Part shown: in pieces, positions 24,066 through 36,076 of the stretch
Layout of the letters: each line of letters opens with the position of its first letter
Position numbering within the stretch: the stretch's first letter is position 1
DNA from: Isoetes taiwanensis
Lineage: Eukaryota; Streptophyta; Lycopodiopsida; Isoetales; Isoetaceae
DNA length: 64,000 bases
Direction of reading: 5' to 3'
NCBI GenBank assembly: GCA_021234155.1
Contig: JAJEKV010000001.1
Coordinates: forward strand, 25,343,189-25,407,188
Notes under the pieces: model-generated
Database searches by the model: none
The model's input: only the letters and a program-made list of their open reading frames with translations
Told to the model about the DNA's origin: nothing
Made by a program: the position numbers and the translations under genes

Positions 24066-25697
24066 ACCTTTGAAACCATTAGATCCTAAGACCTTCAAGA
24101 CTTTTAATCATGAAATGACCTTTGCAAGAACAAGCCATGATTCAATAGCAGCCCCTAAGTACAATCAGTGTAATTGTACTTTAGGCCAAAGACATGGTTA
24201 CGCAAAATACTTCCATTAATAATTATTATCTTGAAATACATCCTCAGCCATCTTAAAAAAGTTGTAATCATTTAAATAAAGAAGTACCTTGTATGGTGGA
24301 AAGTGAACCATCATTACTTGCATTTGTAAAGACGACATAAAATACCATGTACAATTAATGCCACTTCCAATGTCATTTAAAATGTTTTAAACATTTTTAG
24401 AATCAGAAACTGCCTTGGGCAGTCTTTTGAAATATTCAGAACATGAATAAAGGAACATCGTAAGGAGTAAAAGACCCTGTTACCTGCACCACAAGAACAA
24501 AAACAAGCATTAGTCATGGTTGTCATGCACTGGTAGCAGGTGTCATTGGGTCTTTTAAGTTCAACACCCTTCACCTTGCTTGTAACCTACAGTAACAAGG
24601 ATAAAAGATTTTCATGCATCCTAGAACAAAGGCAAAGTAAATAACATGCCCATAATTGTACTGTTCAAAAGGTGTACTTTTGCTTCTGTTCATATTGCAG
24701 ATTACACCTGCTGCATCCAATTTAAAAATTTAGCTAGGATGCATAGATCCTGTTGAGCTTTATGAGTGGCCAGCATTTATTCTACAGTAATATGACCACT
24801 ATACAATCTGCAAAATTAACTTCCTAAGTGGTTTCAAGTCTGTCTTCGCCCTACGATAATCATAGCTAGCAGTCAGATCTTCAAAAACATTATTCATAGC
24901 TATGTATTCTGCATATGCCTTTAACTAATTATGTAAAAACTGAATACAGCTGAGACACTTATAACTTTAAGTCACAGAGTTGAGGAAATCATATTCTGAA
25001 CTACATGTATCATAGATGCTTAGATAAATTTGAGGCAACACATTTGCACATATTTGTACTATTCACAAAAAGCAATGCATACACCAGCTCTACAAATGTC
25101 CCAAGCATCTATATGCCAAAGCCATGCCTTAGCCAACAAGATAATTATGCTGTTACAAGCCTTGTTTTATAGCTAAGAAAAATCTCTTTGCCTCGGGGAG
25201 ACCATACTAATATGCATGCAAGCTTGCAGATCTATGCCTTAGAATTAAAAAGGCACATCTCCTTATCTTCATGCAATAACTTGATCCCTGGCAGATGTAT
25301 GCAACATGCAAAGCTCCAATAGCTTTAATCCATGTCAAATGCATTAATACTTTTTATGCCTTTCATCCCTTGCAGCAGAGAGATATTCATGCTTTAGACA
25401 ACAACTTCTGGCAGTAGCGAATAAGAGGAGTATATTAATAGCTGCATGTCTGTGCATGTTCGACTCATTCATTAAGTCAGTAATTTTAAATTTTATTCCA
25501 GATTTGAACTTGTCTTAACCCAACATGCATCACACAAATGCATAGATCATAGATGCCAACATGCATCACACAAATGCATAGATCATAGATGTATAGACGA
25601 TAGATGTCTATAGCTATGCTATATTGTCAGAAAGCTAAGTATGTAATCAACACAAAGCTAAGCTATGTAATCAAGCTCCACAGTAAGACATGCATAT
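24066..25697. repeat. Duplicated segment, left part (E) of permuted copy
   Basis: It aligns end to end with 16442-18047 and stops where that copy passes into F'. After it the sequence is unique (GCATATAACCAAGC). Differences from the other copy cluster at CAG/CTG, for example ACCTGCACC against ACCCCGCACC. Confidence 0.8.
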
Positions 25698-26030
25698 AAC
25701 CAAGCTTTTTACATGCCCTGTTCTGCAGCAAAACTAGAATGGCTCATAAGTTGAAAAAACATGTTCAATAATGTACCCAAACCTCCAGATCTGTTAAAGC
25801 TTAAAGCCTTTTGCAATCACAAGTTCAGACCACTGCCATTTAATGATTATGATAGATGCAGCTGCTAGATTTACAATGGAGAACTGTTTCGAAGTTAAAT
25901 ACACTGAGCACAATTATCCTTGACTCAAATTAAAAGTCGTATGGCTGTGCAAATTTAGACAAACATCTTAAGCCAGATATGTGCCGGATATGTACATGTC
26001 TTAAGCATCTAAATGCAAAATATAATCTCA

Positions 26031-26217
26031 AACCTGAGTGTATGTTGAAGATCAAGTGATTTCTCCATGGAATCGTTTCTGGTGCTGCCTCCAGCTTGTT
26101 TCAAGTTTGCCTTAGGGCTATAGAGATGCCCTTTCATTGTCCCAACACAATCATCACATAACGATGCCCAGCGACACAGATCCAGCATGATTCCACTAGT
26201 TGATGGCCGGAACAACT
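26031..26217 (-). CDS. Putative exon of an unrecognised gene
   Basis: The minus strand is open for about 60 codons from a possible acceptor (AGTATAG) to a possible donor (CAG then GTTTGA), reading STSGIMLDLCRWASLCDDCV then MKGHLYSPKANLKQAGGSTR and ending in MEKSLDLQHTL. Composition is protein-like and both splice signals are plausible but weak. No neighbouring exons were identified. I do not recognise the protein. Confidence 0.25.
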
Positions 26218-26706
26218 ATACTTTGCTTCCAGGTAAGGCTTTTGCAAGCCAGACGGCTCAATGCTTAGCATATCTTGGTTCTAAAGCTGAATGCAATATA
26301 TAACCTAAATTACGTGTTACCGACAGTCCTTATCCAAGAGACTATATCCTACCTCCAAATGCTGAAATGTCCGATGCCGTGGAGCACGCCGTGGAGCTAA
26401 CGCTGAGTGATAGGATTAGAAGTCCAGGAAATATGCCAGATCATGTGCTACGCCTTTTTTTTAGTTAGACCATCAAGACTCATGAGGTGGTGGTTTAGGT
26501 TATATCAGAGCACATTTTTTCCGGTCAAAGAACGTAGACCAAATATTATTTTGAGAAACATTCCAATAGTCTTTGCTATTTCTAAATGCCGACATTATTC
26601 CCATAGGAGATCCTTATTTCAAATTTCTATCTGTTGCATACAACATTGTTAGAGCACACACAAAGTACTACCTGCATATAATGTAAATGCTTCCCATCAT
26701 TACCAA

Positions 26707-26880
26707 AATAAAAAAGCCTGCCTCCTACCGTAGGTCAGGGTGGGCCAAATTAGTATTGGTTAGTTAACAAGGGAGAGTAGGGACCTTTGTTGCCAAAGCC
26801 CTACCCCACCTATATATTGCCAACCTTATTGCATGCCGTAAGTGACAAGTATTTATTTTTCTTGCAAGGGCAAAATGGCT
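26707..26880. repeat. Dispersed repeat of about 185 bp (copy 2)
   Basis: Second copy of the repeat at 20696-20880, with about 80-90 percent similarity by eye. Both copies begin after an AATAAAAAA run. Confidence 0.5.
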
Positions 26881-29800
26881 AACAATGGACAAGATAGTCG
26901 TCACTTGGTTTTTTTCAAAATAGCATCTTTCCCATCAAAGGAACAAAATATACCCCCTTTGGTAAGGCCCATATACTACATATCAACAACTATATTCCAT
27001 ATATTGAGAAGCTTATACGGTTAAAATAGACTTAAAAATAGACGTTTGCCACCATATTCCAAAAGGGTATACCATCATCCAACGTAGATGTCGCCTTTTC
27101 CTTTGTTAATACATCCAATGTTAGCATATGCATCTTGTCTCACAAAATGCACAAACATAATGCCCCATTATCTCAAACTCGCTTTTACGTGACTTTATCC
27201 CATATCCTATCAAGCCATCGGGTATCACCGCCATTTCTTTTGCTCGAATCTGGATTCAAACTACGTATTGCTAAGTCTACATAAAAACCTTAAGCCCCAT
27301 TTTGGGTTCTTCGCCCAGCTCTGCATAAAAACCTTCAAACCCCAGCTTGCATACAAAACCCTGCAAATAAAAATGTTGCATACAATTCCTCCTTTGTATG
27401 GGTCCCTACATACAAAGACCATGCATCTAGAGTCTATGGGAGATAAGCAAAGGGATTAAGGTGAGTGTTGAAACTTGTTGGCTGCTATCAGAATTTTGGA
27501 GCTGGCCCAGCCAAGCCACAGATCATGGGTAAGCTGGTCGAAATTGCACTCTAGCAGTCCAGCTATCTCCTTCCTATCTCGTCCCCTTATTTAATCGAAA
27601 TGCCTAAGTTAAAAAAACTATTCTATTCTATTCTATTTTTGTTAAAGCATTCGTGGCCTTCTTTGTTAAGCGATTTGTGGCCCTATAATAGGAAAAGGTC
27701 TTGCCTTATTTTAACCTTTTTTTTTCTTATAATAGCTTAAAATCCATTCTAATCCACCTTTTATTAAAGGCCCCTAATACTTAATATAAACTCTAAAGGA
27801 AGATCTTTTTGCGTTTGTCAATGATTAAAACGCATAAAAATTTAATGTTTGATTAAAACCTTTTTTTTCAAACCAATATTTTGCAAAAATCATTTGCCTA
27901 ATCATCCCACTATAGTTGAAAGACAATGTAAAACTGTAAAAAATATTGCTGTACTAAATACAAAATATGGGACATAGACATCTCAGGAGAATATCAAAAG
28001 AGTAAATAAAGAATAAATATGAATGACGACCTTTCAAAAGGACGTTGGGTATGAGCATCATTGCGGTGAAATCAAGGATATTGTTGCTTTAAGTTTATAT
28101 TGACACATGAGCATGGAGTATGGTTGAGCTAAAAACCAAGGACACTATTGCTTGAAGAATATATTGACAAAATTAAAAACAATTATATTTTTGAAGAAGT
28201 CAATGCCATAATGCCAAGGTATAGTTTCAACGTTTTATAGTAGGACCAATCCTAACATTTATTTTTGAACCATATTTGCTTGCCAATAGAATATAACATA
28301 ATAGATAATACCTAAAATTCAATTAATGACATGTAGCCCCAACTAAATGTCGCCAACTATGTCTTTTTTAATTAATTTTTGAATTTAATCCCGGTGGAAC
28401 CTTGGGAACGCTAGGCACTTTTTCTAGTTTAGCCATAAGCAGGATTTATAATTGCGTGATTTAAAGATGTAGTTCCTCAATAATTTGAACAAAATAGTAC
28501 AGCAAGCTCCAAACCCTAAGGAAATGGTTGAGGGAATTATGGAACTGCTATTCTGATGAGTAAACTATTTCTTCGAGTATTGACGACAACCTGTTTACTC
28601 TTGTTATTTCCTGGAGGCAGATCCAAGAAACATTCTGCATTCTAATATGACGGGACATATCGCACTGATTGGTATCAAGAATCAGGGCCTATGGTTGAAC
28701 AATGCGAGCAAAATCCATATTTTCTCAAGAATAAACAATTGCGAGAATTGAACAGCTATATTTTTGCCAAAAGCACAAGGCAATCGGCCAGTGGTGGGGA
28801 AATTCCTAGGCATGCCAATTTTGCGGGTATAAATTTTCATTTTTCCGGTACACAAAAAGTTTTGTAGGAACTGATCCTATAGAAAGCCGGTACATTTGAA
28901 GATCATTAGGAAATTAGTTGGTAGAGATTTGATAGAAAAAGTTCTGGTATATACTAAAATCTGTAGGAAAAATATTTATTCATATATTATATAGTTATAA
29001 TATGCAAACCTATAGTTTATACTTATGAGAGGCTTTACAGAATGAACACCATCAAAAGCCCCTAGAAATAAGTTGATCTGATCAACTTGATGCTCTTATG
29101 AGGATTTTGTTGGTGGGTGCTGATGCGAAAGACTATAATTTTGATAGGAGCAACAAGATCTGGAAAGATAGTGCTAATTACATTACAGGCACATTTTCGC
29201 TATATCTAGTACAAAACACCAGTGAAGATGTAAAGAAGATAATAATAAAGATTTTGAAGATGAGGATTCATGAAAAAAAGGTAGAAGAAGATTGAATTGC
29301 CTAATGATTTGTTATTTGTAGGAAAATTTTTGATACATTAAAAATCTACTAGAAAATTGCCAATACAATCTTTGGATTGCCTATAATATTTTAAGTTTGT
29401 AGGAATTTTATCTGTACTACTAAAAACTTTTCCCAACACTGTAATCGGCGATAAGAATTTCATATCTGGCAGCGCCACCAACAAATTAGGCTACATAAAA
29501 CTGGCGTAATATACCAGTAATATTGCATAGTGTATACTAGTAGTATATATTTGAATGACCCTCAACATAATCTGAAGTTTGCATGTTGCTATGAAAACAT
29601 GAGTTTTTGGAATCCAAAGTACACAAGAATCAGTAGGTATATTTTTGCAAGGAATAAAGGCAAAGATGAACACAACATGCAAGTTTGTGCAATAATTTTC
29701 CAGTTGGAAGATGCTGGCTTGTACAAAAGCAACATTTAAGATTAATTGATAATGTTGTGTTGGCCCAGAATAAATGGTAAGCAGGTTCATTTGGAAAATA

Positions 29801-30120
29801 GAGAAACGTGAGACAAAAACAATCCAATGTGATGGGAACAACTTACTTATAGTGAGAAATATAAGATATCCTGTGACAACTAGCAGAAAGGAAGCACTTT
29901 AAATGGGACATTTAAACAACTTGCATTTGACACCAAAGGGATTGTATTTGAAATGTCTAAAATTGTAAGACAAAAAGTGCAGACTTAGAAATGAATATTT
30001 AACACAAGGTCAGCAACCTCCCGTTTTCCAATCTATGACCTTGGATACCCTATGCTCAAGCACAAAGTATGAGCTTAATCATCCAGACTACATTGTTACA
30101 ACTTGCAAACTTGCTTCTTG
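26881..30120. other. AT-rich intergenic region, no gene seen
   Basis: A (CTATT)n microsatellite at 27617-27640 follows GTTAAAAAAA, resembling the LINE 3' ends elsewhere in the window. Open frames are short and low-complexity; the 65-aa frame at 29098-29295 is hydrophilic but unsupported. Confidence 0.5.
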
Positions 30121-30129
30121 TTATGGGGC

Positions 30130-32178
30130 GCTGTGATGGCCGCCATGTAGGGTCTCGACGCGGTTTTCTTCATAACTCTTGGCTCGGGTGTCAGATTCAG
30201 GTGTTTTTTAGTGCATTGGAAAGCTAGAGATGTGAGCTTTCCATTGGTGTATAATTCATACAGTTTTGTTGTGTCTATCTGGGCCGGATTTGGAGTTTAC
30301 ATATTTCGGCAACCATGGCAAACCCTAGTTCGCCAGCTTCAGAAACACGTTCGTCGGCCAAGAAAGTGGTAGGTGGTGCTTCTGCTTCTTCTTTTGTGCA
30401 TGATATGGATTCTCCTTTGCCGCTTTCTAATTTACCCAATAATTCTCGCCTCAATCCTCTTGCTTTTGACCCTTCTCTTTTTGATATGAGTACAATCTTG
30501 CAGCACTTGCCCCCTCTTTCTAAATCTGCACCTTTGTCTACTTCTCAAGTAGATACCACTGTAAATACTTCTACTATTGCTTCTGCTTCTTGTTTGTCTA
30601 CTTCTGCTGGGAGTGTGTCTGCTCCTTCTGCTCCTTGGGGTTCTTCTGATGCTGTGGCTAGGATGCCTTCTACACGATTTAGCGATTGGATCAAACATGA
30701 TTTGACGTCTAGTGTGCAATCTGCTCGTGTGTCTGCTGCATTGAATATTATGGTACAGAATAACAAGAAAGAATTGAGCTCGTATCTAAATGAGTTACAA
30801 GCACAAGATGATCGTATGGATGTTAGTTGCCTCCTGAGGGTGTATTCTATGAGACACAGCAGTGTTCAAATGCTTTTACACAGGCTGGCCTGCCGGTTGT
30901 CGAAATTGATCATAATGCTCATTTGCACTGTGTTCAAAACCTTGTGTCTCATGCAGTTGTTTGTCATTTCACTGGACAGTTTTTGGATCTCAGGAGAGTT
31001 GGGTTCTGGCTAAAACATCACCTTCAGAGACTGGGTCTTCCTCACTATGAGTCTCTAAAAGTTTGGATAAAGATAATAATTTCTTCCTGGTCATGTTTGA
31101 CTCTTCACTTGCAGTTGACAGGCTTGTGGAGCGTGGTGTTGATCCTCTTTGGGGACATTATCTTCTATATCAGGTGCATTCTCCTGGATTCTTGCCAAGT
31201 AAGTCTGGTGCATTGCGCATGCCTTGTTGGCTTACCTTAGAGGATTTTTCATTAGAACTGCAAGTGTCTGATTTTATGATTTCTATTGCCAATGGATTGG
31301 GTATGCATCTTGCCCATTCTATTGTTAATGGTCCTCGAATTTGTGTATCTCTTCCTACTTGTGTTTCTATTCCTCAGTCAGTAGTGGTCAAAAGTGGCCT
31401 ACTTTTTTTCAAGTACAAACTACATCCCTTAATGGACTGAGCTTGCCAAGATGTTTCACAATGTTGAGGCTTTCGCTACTTACGGTCTAGGCATACTTTT
31501 GTCTCTCACGTCCCCAATTGCTCCTATCCCCCTCGTCACATAGCAGCCACTTCACTCGAATGTCGTGTTGTATCATCTTCTTCCTCATCTGCCTCTGCAC
31601 TAGTTAATCCGCCAGTATTACCCAGCTCGTGTGCCTTCTTCCCTAGCTATTTCTGCACCATCGCCTTCTTTGAGTGCATCTCCGTCTCAGTCTATATCAG
31701 TAGACCCTTTTAATGAGGATCAACACTCTCGTCTTCTGGACATTACAAGCAAGAATTATTGGAAGAAGGATGGTCTACTCCACGCTTGAAGAAGCTTGCA
31801 CGTCGCAAAAATAGCTCGACTCCTCAATCTGCATTAGTTCACTCTATAGCTCCAGTATCTGCTACGATTGTTACAGTGGATGTCCCTGATTCAGTGGCAC
31901 TGAGACACCAGGGAGCATATCAAGTTGCTGTTAATGATTCTATGGATGTAGAAGTTCGACCTGGTTAAAGTAACTTTTCTATAAATATGATTATATATTA
32001 TTCTTCTCTTTGTAGGAGAGGAAAATAGTGTGAACTGCATTATACTGTCATGCTTAAATGGGTGTCCCTGCTCAGTTGGATCTGATTGTCCACTGGGTTT
32101 TTTATTCATGTCTCTGCATTGTATTATATATTATGATGGAGTGTTATTAATAAAGTCTGACGTCCTTCAAAAAAAAAA
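30130..32178 (+). mobile_element. LINE with ORF1 and 3' UTR but no ORF2 (internally deleted)
   Basis: It starts upstream of an ORF1-like reading and ends in an AATAAAGTCTGACGTCCTTC stretch plus poly(A) at 32169-32178. That 3' end matches the one at 54570-54625, which belongs to a LINE with a C-terminal zinc-binding RT domain. Only ORF1 is present between the two ends; endonuclease and RT are missing, so the copy is non-autonomous. No clear target-site duplication was found. Confidence 0.55.
30315..31970 (+). pseudogene. LINE ORF1 (gag-like, DUF4283-type), frame-disrupted
   Basis: The Ser-rich N-terminus starts at ATG 30315 (MANPSSPASETRSSAKK) and runs to about 30830, where the frame shifts by one base; it continues as VCHFTGQFLDLRRVGFWLKH, shifts again near 31055, then reads NNFFLVMFDSSLAVDRLVER and PLWGHYLLYQVHSPGFLP. 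The FLV.F core followed by a strand with a conserved Trp is the pattern of the DUF4283 domain in plant LINE and gag-like proteins. The C-terminus has EEGWSTPRLKKLARRK, typical of ORF1 tails, and stops at 31966-31968. No CCHC knuckle was seen. The product would bind element RNA. Confidence 0.5.
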
Positions 32179-32303
32179 ACTACCAGAATGAGATCAAAAC
32201 AACAAGCACAGTAATTTCATTCTTTTAAAGCAAATGAAATTCTGGTATTAGACACAGAGAGCAGTGGAAAGTAATTCAAAGTAATTCAAATCAGTATACA
32301 TAA

Positions 32304-32491
32304 TGTTAGACCCATGCTGACCTGTCAGTGATGACGTCACACTGCTGACCTGTCAATGCACGCCTGTTGCTGACGTGGCACTCTCATATAAGCCACAGTC
32401 AAGCAGTTATATAGTAGATGTTTTCCTAGTTTTCTAGATGTCTATCTTTGTATTGCTGTCTTTTAACCATGTATACATTCATAAGCTTTCA
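32304..32491 (+). repeat. Copia 5' LTR
   Basis: 188 bp, TGTTAGACC...AAGCTTTCA. It contains the palindrome TGACGTCA (32332-32339) and TGACGTGGC (32371-32379), both ACGT-core bZIP-type sites, and a TATAAG (32387-32392) that may be the promoter. Confidence 0.92.
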
Positions 32492-32503
32492 TGGTATCAG
32501 AGC
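32492..32503 (+). promoter_or_regulatory. Primer binding site (tRNA-iMet)
   Basis: TGGTATCAGAGC lies immediately after the 5' LTR. This is the standard plant Copia PBS, complementary to the 3' end of initiator methionine tRNA. Confidence 0.9.
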
Positions 32504-32860
32504 GGGGCATGGTCGGAAGATAGCATATGGTTTTGGAAATTCATTGAAGGTGTCGGATTGGGGATTGCCTTTTTAGCAAACCAATTTTCGTCCATTTTTA
32601 GATCAGTCGTGAAGAAGTTCTTGCTATTTTTGGCAAAATTCTGTTAACGTGGCTTTTCTGTGAGAGATATCCGGATCTCGGTAAAATTGTGCCGATCTTG
32701 GTGTTTGTCTCAGCAATCTAGCCGTCTTCATAGGAAAAGCTTTAGATCCATTGATCTTTAGCTTTCTGACACGTTTGTCATAAATTGGGCCTGGTTTTGT
32801 GTCTGGTTGGGATTATTTCTAGTCATCTCAATCACAGATTATTTCTGTTTCGATTTGGTC

Positions 32861-33700
32861 ATGACTACTATGCATTCGTAGAAGTTTATAGCAGCAAGTT
32901 TGCTTGATAGTGAGAATTATTACTCTTGGAAAGATAATTTAGACATCAATCTTCAGTTGAATGATCTAGGAGATGTGCTGCTGCCTACATGGTCTTCTCT
33001 TACTCCAGACGGGAAAAAGAAGGATAATCTTGCACTATATATGTTGAGGGCTACTATTTTAGATGCATTTAAGAGAGATCTTAGAGGTCTTCTCAGTTTT
33101 AAAGATGCTCTTCTCTTTCTTAAGCAAACTTGTGTCCAAGCAGGAGCTGGCCAGTAGTTAGCAATCAAGGGTAAGATGAACAGCCTTAGATTGCAAGATT
33201 GTGTCAATATGAAGGATTATCTAGAGCAGTTGAAGGTGCTAAAGGAGAAATTATATGGAGCTAGTGGAACTATTGATGATCTGACTTTGATCATGTATGC
33301 TTTGCAAGGTTTAACTAGGGATTACAAGAGTATTTCTGATCATTATAAGGTGAAGGTTAAGATCAAGATTTCTTTTAATCAGTTACAGCAGCAACTTCTT
33401 GATGCAGAATTTGAGAACAAAATCTACGATCAAATTGAGTCAGCCTATTTTTCAAAGGTTCAATCCTTTCCTAGTGTTTCAAAAACTTTGCCTACATCTT
33501 TACCTCCTACAAGTTCTAGTTCTTCTAAATCTGTGGCTGTTCCAATTTCTCAACCCTTTCTTTGCTGGCATTGTGGCAAGAAAGGTCACTGTAGGAAAGA
33601 TTGTAGGCAATTGCAAAAAGATTTGGCTCAATATCTTAAAGATCAAGCACAAAAATCTTCTGATCAGATCTCCAAACATCAGGTATCACAGATTTCTTCA
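32861..33700 (+). pseudogene. Copia gag
   Basis: The likely start is ATG 32861, followed six codons later by TAG (32879). The reading continues with LLDSENYYSWKDNLDINLQL, a typical Copia gag N-terminus, and is stopped again by TAG at 33155. The middle part has LRLQDCVNMKDYLEQLK and LTLIMYALQGLTRDYKS, and a zinc knuckle CWHCGKKGHCRKDC (CX2CX4HX4C) near 33565-33610 binds RNA. At least two stops make this copy non-functional. Confidence 0.85.
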
Positions 33701-33789
33701 CAAGTTTCTCCATCACTTCCCACACAAGAACTTTCTGCTCAAATTTCTAGTATGACTGTTCAAGAAATTAAGACTGAGTTTCTTAATCT

Positions 33790-34018
33790 GGCTGTGAAAA
33801 AGCTACCAGAAAATGCTTGGCTTGTTGATTCTAGAGCTACTAAGCATTTGGCAGGCAAGGCAAATCTTCTTTCAGATGTGAAGGCGTATGATCAAACAGT
33901 GGTGAAAATGACAGATGTAATCTTGCTAAGCCCAAAGGAAAAGGTACTATCAGGTTTCAGACAGATCAATGCATTTCACTTAAAATTGAGGATATCATTT
34001 TGGTGCCTGGTCTCTTAA
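33790..34018 (+). pseudogene. Copia protease
   Basis: The active-site region reads AWLVDSRATKH where Copia proteases have D-S/T-G-A-T/S-x-H, so the Gly after DS is Arg. The domain continues to about 33950, where the frame shifts; the C-terminal part overlaps the next open run starting at 34000 (LLMNLLSISEFDRRMGYSV). The Gly change alone should impair the aspartic protease. Confidence 0.75.
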
Positions 34019-34199
34019 TGAATCTGTTGAGTATTTCTGAATTTGATCGAAGAATGGGATATTCAGTTATTTTCACGGATGGGGAAGTTCATATCACTCA
34101 AAAAAATCCTCTCAAGTTTTTAGAACTGCAAACTCTAATTCCAGTAGCTCGTGGACATTTGAATGATAAAGGTCTTTATATTTTGAATAAATCTGATCC

Positions 34200-34990
34200 G
34201 TTACGTGTGGAGTCCTCATTAGTAGCAGCAGTTCCAAAGACTTTGGAGACTTTCTGGCATGACAAGTATGCCCATATTTTTGTTGTTGCTCTAGGGTTTG
34301 CTTCTAAGTTCAAAATGGTTGAAGACTTACCATTGCTTAGCGATAGTGTGCTTGATTGTTGTGCTTGCAGACTTGGAAAGCAAATCCAAGCTGCATATCT
34401 ATCAAAAGCCGAGTTTCGGGCTACTGAAACCTTTGGAGCTTGTTCATTCTGACATTTGCTATATGCCTGTTGAATCTTTAGGCAGCAACAGGTATTTTTT
34501 GGTCCTTGTTGATGATTTCAGTAGGTACACTTGGGTTTATACACTTAAACTCAAGTATGAAGCCTTCCATAAATTTCGAACTTTCAGTGCTTTAGTTGAG
34601 AAAGAGTTCTCTACTTCCATTAAGGCTATTCGTACGGATAATGCTGGGGAATATCTTTCGGGTCAGTTTCAGCAATATCTCGACAGTAAGGTTATTCATA
34701 GGCAACTCATTGTTCCTTACTCTCATCCACAAAATGGTGTGGTTGAGCGCAAGAACAGAACACTTATGGATTTTGCACGGAGCATGATCAAACATAAATA
34801 ATTGCCTCTTGATTTTTGGGCTGAGGCTATTAAAATAGCAGTTTATGTCTCTAATAGAGCACCTATCAAGTCACTAAATTTGAAGAGGCCATTTATGGAG
34901 TTAAACCAGATGTCAGTCATTTTCGAGTATTTGGGTGTTTGGGTTATGCTACAGTTCCAAGAGAGCTCTTACAAAAACAGGGTAAGCTAG
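34200..34990 (+). pseudogene. Copia integrase
   Basis: Contains a degraded GAG-pre-integrase zinc region (FWHDKYAH ... CCACRLGKQ; the usual H-x3-H and CxxC spacing is altered), then the catalytic core: LELVHSDICYMP (first Asp), IRTDNAGEY (second Asp), PQNGVVERKNRTL (Glu). A frameshift near 34430 separates the zinc region from the core, and a TAA stop at 34799 follows MIKHK. Downstream, LPLDFWAEAIKIAVYVSNRA continues the fold. The catalytic DDE residues are retained, but the ORF is broken. Confidence 0.85.
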
Positions 34991-35017
34991 CTGATTTTCA
35001 TTGGTTATCCAGATAAT

Positions 35018-36055
35018 ATGAAAGGGTGGAGGTGCTATAATATCCTTACTAAACAGGTCTTTTCATCTCAGACTATGCAATTCGTTGAAGATGCCGTCTA
35101 TTCTTCTGACGTTTATGATATGACAAATGCCAACTATGATCAGACTCTTCAAACTTTGTTTGAGGTAAATAAATTCAAATGTTTGGAAGCTTCTGCTCCA
35201 TCACATTCTGTATCATCAGCTTCTTTACCTCTTGTTTCTTCCATTCCATCCGTATTACCTGTCTCATCCCACCAGTCAAGTATTCCTTCTTCTCCTCTTT
35301 CATTACAGCCACATGTTCCAGACTATACTAGTAATATTTCACCTGATACACATAATGTTTCTTCTCAAACTGATTTGCAGACTTCTCCATATGCCCAGTT
35401 TGAATCTTTGGATTATGTTGAGCCTATTTTGTCTCCATCTTCTACTCCATTGCCTGTTTCTCCTAAAAATCAGGTAGATTTGTGTAGTTATCAGGCTGGG
35501 ACAGATGGAACTCTAAGAAGATCTCGCAAATTAGCAGGTTACTCATCTTTGGAAGTTTCTTATAACTTTGCGTTAATGGCCAAAATGCAAGAATATACGG
35601 AACCCACTACGTTTTCTCAAGCTGCAAAGGATCCTCATTGGCTCCAAGCTATGCAAGATGAAATTGTTCCTAGGCCTCTTGACAAAAATATTGTTGGTAC
35701 AAAGTGGGTCTATAAGACCAAATTTCATTTTGATGGATCCTTATCTAAATACAAAGCTTGCCTTGTGGCTAAGGGTTTTACCCAGCAGGAGGGGTTTTAC
35801 TATAATGAAGTTTTTGCTCCCTTATTCGTTTGGATACTTTGCGTCTGTGCTGTTTTGGCATTGGCATCATCTAAACTTTGGCATGTTTATCAGCTTGATT
35901 TCAAATCAGCCTTTCTTAATGGAGATTTAGAAGAGGATATTTACATCACGGCTGACCACCGGTTTTCAAGATCCTAAATATCCTCATTATGTTTGTAAAC
36001 TCAAAAGAAGCTTATATGGTCTTAAGCAGGCTCCAAGATATTGGCATCGAGAAAA
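35018..36055 (+). pseudogene. Copia reverse transcriptase, N-terminal part
   Basis: Ser/Pro-rich linker (35160-35520), then the RT start EPTTFSQAAKDPHWLQAMQD, GTKWVYKTKFHFDGSLSKYK, VAKGFTQQEGFYYNEVFAPL and YQLDFKSAFLNGDLEEDIY, which includes the first catalytic Asp. A frameshift at about 35950 is followed by KRSLYGLKQAPRYW. The YVDD block and everything between it and RNase H are absent, so the polymerase cannot work. Confidence 0.88.
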
Positions 36056-36076
36056 TTAACTCTTTTCTTTTAAGCC

